Shown here piece after piece: positions 57,144 through 64,000 of a stretch of DNA of 64,000 nucleotides (within the stretch, counting starts at the first letter, position 1; each line of letters starts with the position of its first letter). The stretch is from positions 77,021,440 to 77,085,439 of the forward strand of contig NC_062232.1 in the NCBI RefSeq assembly GCF_902686445.1. The letters are read 5' to 3'. The translations under genes and the position numbers were made by a program. The DNA comes from Sciurus carolinensis (lineage: Eukaryota > Chordata > Mammalia > Rodentia > Sciuridae). The notes beneath the pieces are model-generated. The model was not told the DNA's origin. It searched no databases and saw only the letters and a list, made by a program, of their open reading frames with translations.

Positions 57144-57316
57144 TTAAATCTGTATATGTGACAGAAAATTTGGAACTCTCGATCATCCGATTTTTTTAAA
57201 AAAACCTAGAAATTTTAAAATGGTTAATATCTATTTTAAGTAATTCTTAAATAAATATAGGGTAATGTTGTCCTTTGCCTTAGGAAGTGATTCTATATCC
57301 AATATCAATCAGAATC

Positions 57317-57781
57317 TGTTATGGTCTTGATCTAGGATATTCCCCCACAAGCTCTTGACTCCCCACAAGCCTGGATCCCAATGCAGAAAGATTCAGAAGT
57401 GGGGCTTTTAAGTGGTGACTGGAACATAAGGGCACTGACCTCATCAATGAATTCAAATAATCCACTGATGGCTGAAAGGACTCCTGGGAGGTGAGATCTA
57501 GTTGGAGGAGGTAAGTTACTAGAGCTGTGCTGTGGAAGGGCTTAGCTTTTCCCTGGCCCTTCTCTGTCTCTATTTCTCTGCTGCCATGAGTTGAGAAGTT
57601 TTCCTCTGTTATGCCCTTCCACCATGATGTTTCTGCAAGAGTCAACTAACAAGAACTGAGACCTCTAAAACCATGAGCCAAAATAAATATTTTCTCCTCT
57701 ACGTTGTTCTTGTCTGGTACTTTGGAGTAATGTTGTCCTATGCCTTAAGAAGTGATGTCATGGCACAGGAAAGCTAATACA
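57317..57781 (+). mobile_element. MaLR (MST/THE1-like) LTR, sense
   Basis: Begins TGTTATGGTCTTGATC and contains 'GGCCCTTCTCTGTCTC', 'ATGCCCTTCCACCATGATG', 'ACTGAGACCTCTAAAACCATGAGCC' and AAAATAAAT (poly(A) signal), ending near GCTAATACA. These are the standard MaLR LTR landmarks in order. Confidence 0.85.
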
Positions 57782-57956
57782 AGCCTAAATTTTAAAACTA
57801 ACATGTGTTTTCTATACAATGTCTTTGTTTATGTTTCACTTTTTTTGAGTTTTACCAATTTCAAGGCATTTTCTGTCACATAACACCCCAGATATTACCC
57901 TGATTTTTAATTTCAGATATTTTTCTCATATTTTGATATTTTCTTTCTCCCTGCCA

Positions 57957-58015
57957 AACTATATATAATAATATATAATATATATAATATATAATAATAT
58001 ATATAATAAAATACA
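57957..58015. repeat. (TATAATA)n AT-rich microsatellite
   Basis: ATAATATATAATATATATAAT-type repeats. Confidence 0.9.
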
Positions 58016-59504
58016 CAATTGATACAGCATAACTCTTATAATTTAGTTGGATAATTATTCTTCCTCAAAGCACAACAGAATGAAGTCTATAAATGGACTT
58101 AAGCATTTAAACACGAGTGGATCAAGAATTTTACCTGCAAAAGAATGTTTATAAAATGTTTGTAAAAGCTGAAGCTAGATATACAAACTCTGAAAGTAGT
58201 ACATTTCATAAGAAAAATTTTAAAATCATGATGCTTGTCATCTTCGTAATATATAGTTCCATAACTTTCAGTGGTTTTGATTTAATTGATATGAAGTGAT
58301 GATTTTCCTTTTTATATGCATGATAGCTGGAGTGACAATTCCTTACATAGCAATGATAATACTTAACCAGGAAGTATAAAATAGCAGAGAAGGAAGTTTT
58401 TCATGCATTCAGGATCATTCTAACTCCTTTTAGAAAGGGACTTATTTTTCTGTCAAGTATATCTAGTTTAAAATTCAGTATTGTATATTTATCTAATTTA
58501 AATGAATTAAGAAGTCTTTCATATCATTAGTGGAAATTCCTAACTCGGACTATGCTATTGTATTCTTCAGGAGGGATCACATTAAGCACTGCTGAAAAAA
58601 GTAAAAAAGAAAGAAAACAAATGCTTTCATGGATACATGGTGCAATGTAAGAAAAAAATTGGGCATACAGGCAAAATATGCAATTGTTAGAAGGTTGAAA
58701 CAAACCAAACTACTGAATTCAAATGAAAACCCAAGTTTCTAGAGAAAATTCTTCCTACCAAATTCAGCAGTTAAGGAGGAAAATATAAGCATTCTGTTTC
58801 ACTCCTTTGAGCTGTCAGATATGACAAAATGGTGAGGCATGTGATTGACAAAGAGCATCAAAATTAGTTCTGAAATAAAACTAGCTGTTCCCTGGAATAT
58901 ACATAAATTAGTGTTTGACACTAGACAGAATAGGTTTGATAATGAAAGGCATTCCAAAAATGATAACAGTGAAAACAGTTATGCAGGATGCCAATCAAAT
59001 TTTGCAAATAGGATTGCACATCCTCCTTGAAATAGGTTCAGTTCACAGTTGTATTTAAAATATAGCAAATAGTTTTCCTTGACTGAAGTAAAGTGCCAAA
59101 CTAAAATAGCAAGATGCATAATGTGAGTGCCTAGCAATATGGCTGTGGAAATGAAGGGAATGGAGACATAATCTAAATAGAGGGTTGGTGAAATTTGCAC
59201 ACTAAACAAAAATGACAACATTTGGTCTTTGGAAATCAAATACAAATTTATTCAAACAGTCTTTTATGAGACACATTCTTTTTGCAAAAGTCCAAGGTAA
59301 AAACATTTCTATAATAAATAACATATTGATATAACTTTCTGTATTCATGGAGAATAACATTTTCTAAATGATTCTTGTAAAAATGCCATTTTTTTTCTTA
59401 AGTAGAACATAGTCATATAGTCATGCCAAAAGGCTGTATCTCTCAAATGTCAGGAATAAAATGAAAAAATAAAGAATAAAATGAATCCCATATAAATACT
59501 GAAG
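58016..59504. other. Unassigned DNA
   Basis: About 1.5 kb with no recognised repeat or gene. Confidence 0.4.
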
Positions 59505-59880
59505 CAAAAATAAAGCTAACTAGTAAGGTTGAATTATCACAATGATATAATTGGCTCTGAACTACACTGCAAACAGGAAAGTTGCCAGAAAAATTCAGAC
59601 AGCATTTTGAGAACTTCTATGACATAAAATGAAAAACCTGGACTGGGGTTATATAGCTCAGTGGTAGAGTGCTTGCCTAGCATGTATGAGGCACTGGGTT
59701 CCATTCTCAACACCACATAAAAAATAAAATAAATAAAATAAAAATACTGTGTTAAAAAATGAAAAACCTGAGCAAGTTGGTGATGTATTTACAGTGGTAG
59801 CATTTGTCAATTGATAGGGTTTTAAAGATTTACTCCACTCATCTGAAAGATTAAAAATTAAAAATATGTGGAGCTTTGAC
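59505..59880 (+). repeat. Distant copy of the ~0.5-kb array unit
   Basis: 'AACTAGTAAGGTTGAATTATCACAATG', 'TTGGCTCTGAAC', 'GGAAAGTTGCCAGAAAAATTCAGA', 'TTGAGAACTTCTATGACATAAAATGAAAAACC' and 'TTACAGTGGTAGCATTTGTC' (in pieces) follow the order of the array at 42.5-49 kb. It is split by the ID SINE at 59641-59755. Confidence 0.75.
59641..59755 (+). mobile_element. ID SINE with A/T tail and perfect duplication
   Basis: 'GACTGGGGTTATATAGCTCAG', 'GTGGTAGAGTGCTTGCC' and an (AAATA)n tail. The 15-bp AAAATGAAAAACCTG occurs at 59626-59640 and 59756-59770. Confidence 0.93.
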
Positions 59881-59884
59881 CTTA

Positions 59885-60370
59885 AATTAAAAATAAAAGA
59901 ACAAATTAAACACAAAGTAAATGAAAGAAATATAGTTTGTTGTGGAAATCAATACATATGGATCATCATGGAAATCAATAAAATAGAAAACAAAAATTAT
60001 ATAGAAAATAAATGAAATAAAATATATTTTTAAGAAGATCAATAAATGTGATTAACCTACAGCAAGACCAATCAGGGAGGAAAAAAATGATGACATAATT
60101 TACCAATATTAGAGACTGAGGAAGTTAATGCTGCTATAGAGTCTAAGATTATGAAAAATATAATATTGGACTGATGGTATAGCTCAGTGATGGAGTTCAT
60201 ATTGAATATGCAGTCTTCAACATGGGAAATAATATGTATGTGTATGATAATATGATGAACAAATGTTAGCCAAAACTGTAAATTTGAACTAAATAGGCAA
60301 ATTATTTGAAAGGCAAAAAATAACCAGGGAACTCATGAAATAATAGATAAACTGAATACCACTGAACATA
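59885..60370 (+). mobile_element. Old L1 ORF2 fragment, sense
   Basis: 'AGAACAAATTAAACACAAAGTAA', 'GGAAATCAATAAAATAGAAAAC', 'AAGAAGATCAATAAA', 'AGCAAGACCAATCAGG' and 'GCTGCTATAGAGTC' follow the ORF2 RT region. Interrupted by a degraded ID piece. Confidence 0.75.
60172..60237 (+). mobile_element. ID SINE remnant
   Basis: TGGACTGATGGTATAGCTCAG followed by GTGATGGAGTT and a degraded remainder. Inserted in the L1 fragment. Confidence 0.6.
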
Positions 60371-60419
60371 AAAGAAATTGTGATTTAAATCTTTCTAAAA
60401 TACTTGTTCCTTGAATTTA

Positions 60420-61338
60420 CAGATGTAGAGAGATCAATGAGAGAAATATGGACAGATTGCAAATTTATGATTTCTCTTGAAGGCTTTAGAGAGAACTGAG
60501 GTTGCAAAAGAAACAACTAAACTAATGTCTGTGAGTTCCTTCTGGGGAGAAAGAGGAACTGAACATTCATTATCTGAGGCAGACACTGACATGTACCACA
60601 TAAGCCAGGAGGATTTAGATAAACATATTAAACGATTTGCTGAAAACCATCTATATGCTCTTCAGGGTGTATAAGACCCAAGGGGACTTCAGAAAAAGCT
60701 GCAGTTTGACCCCCTCTCAGATTTTACCCCCAAACATCCTACTAGTCATTAATAGGAAAGAGGGAATAACTTGTATAACTCTTCCTTGTAGTTCTATATG
60801 GGGAAGGGGAAGAATATTCCCTACTGAACTTATGCCCAGATCCTGTATCCCCTATTTCCATTGTGGAAAAGAAAAAGTATTAATTTTTAAAGAGAAGAGT
60901 AATAAAAACTATCACATTAGGGCACTGGTGGGAAACCATTGCAGCTGGGAGAAATAAGGAGGATTAGAACAAAGAAAAGAACAACCCCTTTGACACACAG
61001 AAATCACGACTCTAGTAGACAACCATGTGATTAACCATTTAATCTTTTTATGTATTATGATACTTCTGGGAACTTGCTGACTAGGGAGAGACTGCCTTCC
61101 TCAGGGTTAGCTGATTCCTTGAGATAGCAAAGGACTGGCCTGTGAGTGTACACTTTAATGCAAATAAACCAAATCAGAGCTCATACTCCTAACTGCTGTT
61201 TTTATAGGACTTTCGCATTTCAGATCACCATTTCTTTGCTTTAATTACCTCAGGGTCAATGACCAGATCAAGGGCAGTCAACCCCTATACCTTAGATCTC
61301 CATGAAAATTCAAACTAGCCAATTCTAAACTTGCTACT
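60420..61338 (+). mobile_element. Possible ERV1 remnant (tentative)
   Basis: A less AT-rich block. 'TGACTAGGGAGAGACTGCC', 'GATTCCTTGAGATAGCAAAGG' and 'GCAAATAAACCAAATCAGAGC' have the style of ERV1 internal 3' sequence. Frames at 60477-60674 and 60637-60957 have no domain I can name. Confidence 0.35.
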
Positions 61339-61339
61339 A

Positions 61340-61859
61340 TGTTTGAATATGGTTTCAGCCCTCAAAAACTCATGTTGATGGCTGGGGATATGGCTCAGTT
61401 GGTAGAGTGCTTGCCTCACATGTTCAAGACCCAGGTTCAATCCCTAGCACCACCAAAAAATAAAAAGAGAAAACTCATGTTGAAATTTGATTCCCAATGT
61501 AATGGTGTTGAGAAGTGACCTGACCTTTAAGAGGTGCTTGAGTCTTGAGGACTCTGCCCTCATTAAGGGATTAATGCCACTCTCATAGCATTGGGTTAAT
61601 TCTCATGGGAGTGACTAAATTCTCACTCTCCTTAGACTGGATTATTTTCTGTAAGCACAGGTTGTTATAAAGCAAGGCCACTACCTTTTGTTTTTCCCTT
61701 TCACATGTGTCCACTTGACCTTCTGCTTTTCCACCATGTTATGATGCAGCATGAGACCCTCACCAGAAGCTGAGAAGCTGCTTCTATGCTTTCAATTTCT
61801 ATTCTTCAGAGATTACCCTGCCTCACCTATTCTGTTATAAGAACAAACAAACTAATACA
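61340..61859 (+). mobile_element. MaLR LTR, sense, split by an ID SINE
   Basis: Starts TGTTTGAATATGGTTTCAGCC; continues after the SINE with 'TTTGATTCCCAATGTAATGG', 'TGACCTTTAAGAGGTG', 'CATTAAGGGATTAATGCC', 'CTTCTGCTTTTCCACCATG' and ends AACTAATACA. The landmarks fit a THE1/MST-type LTR. Confidence 0.83.
61379..61469 (+). mobile_element. ID SINE inserted in MaLR LTR, perfect duplication
   Basis: 'TGGCTGGGGATATGGCTCAG' then GTTGGTAGAGTGCTTGCC and GGTTCAATCCCTAGCACC. AAAACTCATGTTGA lies at 61365-61378 and 61470-61483. Confidence 0.93.
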
Positions 61860-62423
61860 CCTGCTTTCTCTGCCTTGGCCATTCCTCCACGTAAAAACCA
61901 TAATAAAGGTTTTTGCCTGCAGTTCCTATCTCTCCTTCTGCCTTCTGACTAATACTGGTGCTTTTCTGTGTTGCTCCCCCATGTATGTTATGGCTCATTT
62001 TCTTGGAATCTGGGTGTACAACAAGCTATCTTTTCAATGGCAAGTGTATGATAATCTGTTGACCTTACCATAACTGACTAATTAAAAACAAAATCCTTAC
62101 ATTTTAAAAGAATATGCTATGCTCAGTACTACAGGTGGAGATTCAGGAGGATTTTTTAAAGAATGAAGCCTTGCAACAACAGGTATACAATGCTAACCTA
62201 ACACTGATGGTTAATCAAACCATAAAAGAAAATATCCCCCAACAGTTGGATAATAAGAATTGGATAAAATAACAATGGAGTATATCTGAGGTCACTTTAC
62301 GATACAGAGATTCTCAGGTACGCCTAAAAGGAAGATCAGAAGCCAAGAGTACAGCAGAGAGTGATAGAATAGTCTCTGTTTTATCATATCAAATATTCAT
62401 AATAGCTAAATAATTACAAATGT
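61860..62423. other. Unassigned DNA
   Basis: No gene or clear repeat. A 95-codon plus-strand frame (61786-62073) begins inside the MaLR LTR and is not a gene. Confidence 0.45.
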
Positions 62424-62500
62424 GGGGTTGGAAGTATAGCTTAGAGGCATAGTGGAAACTAGGTGCTAGGTTCAATCTCTAGCATCACAAAAGGAAATCA
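62424..62500 (+). mobile_element. ID-type SINE, degraded
   Basis: GGGGTTGGAAGTATAGCTTAG and GCTAGGTTCAATCTCTAGCA give the ID outline with a damaged centre. Confidence 0.7.
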
Positions 62501-62514
62501 CAATCAGTCAAAAT

Positions 62515-62620
62515 GTCCTTTGACTTGTGAATGGTTAAACAAAATGTGGTGCATCTCTATAATGGAATACAAGTCTACAATAAGAAAGAGAAGAATAGTG
62601 ACAAAGACAGTGTAACAGTT
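62515..62620 (+). mobile_element. L1 ORF2 C-terminal fragment, sense
   Basis: 'TTGTGAATGGTTAAACAAAATG' and 'CTATAATGGAATACAAGTC' follow the usual end of ORF2. Confidence 0.65.
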
Positions 62621-62977
62621 CCAATTTCCCTTGATCCTTAGTAACATGTTATTGTTCATCTTTTTTATTAAAGCCAACCAGTAGATGTTAAGTGCTATCT
62701 CATTCTTTTATTATTTGCATTTCCTTAATGACTAATGATGTTAAGTATCTTTTCAGCTTCTTATTGACATATGCATATCATTTTCAAATAAAAGTATATT
62801 AACAATTGCTCATGTTTATTTCTTTTTTTAACTTAGTTAATTATTCATGTTTAATATGCTTTATTATTGAGTTGTAAGAATTCCTTGTATAGTAGGGATA
62901 TTAGTTCTTATTGGATAGAAGACTGAAAATATTTTCTTTCATTTTGTCCATTGCTTTATCACCTCCTTCATAGTATC

Positions 62978-63465
62978 TGTAATGACTAATTTTATGTGTT
63001 AACTTGACTGAGCCACAGGATGCCTGAATATTTATTCAAGCATTATTCTGAATGTTTCTCAGAATCTTTTTGCATAAGAGTAACACTTAAATTGGTATAC
63101 TGAGTAAAGCAGATCATCTTCCCTAATGTGGATGGACTTCATCCAAGCAGTTGAAGGCTTGAATAAAACAAAGTCTAGTCCCTCCCCCAAGTAAGGGACA
63201 ATCCTTAATAATGGATGATCTTAGAACTGGTACAACAATTTTTTCTTGTTTTTGAATCTGATCTGATAAGTTCTTCATGGGTCTTGAGCTTGTCAATCTT
63301 TATAATGGAACTACACTGTAACCTATCCTAGGTCTCCAGCTCACCAGCTCACCCTGCAGAACTTGGGAATTGCTAGCCTCCATAATAATAGAGCTAGTTC
63401 TTGAAAATAAATAATAAACAGTATTATATTGGTTTTTGTTTCTCAAGGTAACCCTGACTAATACA
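62978..63465 (+). mobile_element. MLT2-like ERVL solo LTR
   Basis: Starts TGTAATGACTAATTTTATG and GTTAACTTGACTGAGCCA, then 'ACTGAGTAAAGCAGATC', 'CCCTAATGTGGATGGACTTCATCCAA' and 'CAGTTGAAGGC'. AATAAATAATAAA lies near the end, and it closes CCCTGACTAATACA. This order is that of MLT2 LTRs. It interrupts antisense L1. Confidence 0.7.
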
Positions 63466-63546
63466 ATGACCTTTGAAGCATAAAAGATTTTTCAAATTTT
63501 GTTGAAGTCTAATGCTTCTATTTTCCTTTGAAGAATGTGCCTTAGG

Positions 63547-63645
63547 GGCTGGGGATATAGCTCAGTTGGTAGAGTGCTTGCCTTGCATGCACAAGACCCT
63601 GGGTTCAATCCCCAGCACTGCAAAAAAAAAAAAAAAAAAAAAAGT
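63547..63645 (+). mobile_element. ID SINE, near consensus, perfect duplication
   Basis: GGCTGGGGATATAGCTCAGT, TGGTAGAGTGCTTGCCTTGC and GGGTTCAATCCCCAGCAC plus an A run of about 21. AAGAATGTGCCTTAGG lies at 63531-63546 and 63646-63661. Confidence 0.95.
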
Positions 63646-64000
63646 AAGAATGTGCCTTAGGTGTCATATCTAAAAAATCTGTTGCTTCATACCTGTCTAT
63701 AAAGATGTACCTCTATATTTCCTTTTTGATTTTTAGCTCATAAATTCAGGTCTTTGAGACATTGCGAGTTGAGTTGATTTCTTTTTTTGTAAAAGAGGTA
63801 AGCTAGAGATCCATATTCATCGTATCACATGTGTATATTCAATCATTCAAGCATCATTGGTTAGTCCCTGTTTACCTATTAAATCTAGAAAAATTTGTCA
63901 AAACCCAATTCTCTATAGATATGTAGATTAATACTTGATTCCTGATTCTGTACCCTGGACCTATTTATCTATGCATATGCCAGTGCCACATATTCTTGAT

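Larger units (their letters stand above)
62630..64000 (-). mobile_element. Old L1 ORF2 region, antisense, split by LTR and SINE
   Basis: 'TTTGCATTTCCTTAATGACTAATGATGTTAAG' at about 62715, 'TTGTCCATTGCTTTATC' near 62945, 'CTTTGAAGCATAAAAG' after 63470, 'TAGGTGTCATATCTAAAAAATCTG' after 63658 and 'AGATCCATATTCAT' near 63810 are in antisense ORF2 order across both insertions (given in pieces). It continues past the window end. Confidence 0.75.

Overview
The window is mammalian nuclear DNA, most likely from a squirrel-family rodent (ground squirrel, marmot or tree squirrel). The main clue is a set of tRNA-like ID SINEs reading 'GGGGCTGGGGATATAGCTCAG…', together with composite B1-dID SINEs ending in the same tRNA-like module. 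MIR, MaLR/ERVL LTRs and long antisense L1 fragments are also typical of mammals. The base composition is AT-rich, and there is no operon, CRISPR array, or rRNA or tRNA gene.

Layout. 1-3656: AT-rich intergenic DNA with one MIR. 3657-9758: one near full-length L1 on the minus strand, bounded by a 10-bp target-site duplication, with a tandem-monomer 5' UTR and broken ORF1 and ORF2. 9759-29000: old antisense L1 pieces invaded by MaLR LTRs, ID/B1 SINEs and three solo LTRs (two with clean target-site duplications). 29000-35300: a low-repeat interval carrying the only large protein-coding sequence, an intronless vigilin (HDLBP)-like KH-domain retrocopy on the minus strand. 35300-42500: scattered L1, MIR and SINE remnants. 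42500-48970: an array of about a dozen diverged ~0.5-kb tandem units, with outlying relatives near 50 kb and 59.5 kb. 49200-64000: ERVL and ERV fragments, MaLR LTRs, SINEs, microsatellites and a retroposed 3' UTR with target-site duplication.

The vigilin-like retrocopy is the main result. It is open for 1103 codons from its first ATG and resembles vigilin from near the start to the last residues. Its only visible break is one missing base near the end, which separates the last KH domain and C-terminal tail. A reading frame this long, in a copy this diverged, suggests it was or is under selection. Several GXXG RNA-binding loops are lost while others are kept. No interacting gene set can be inferred, because everything else is transposon-derived or unassigned.
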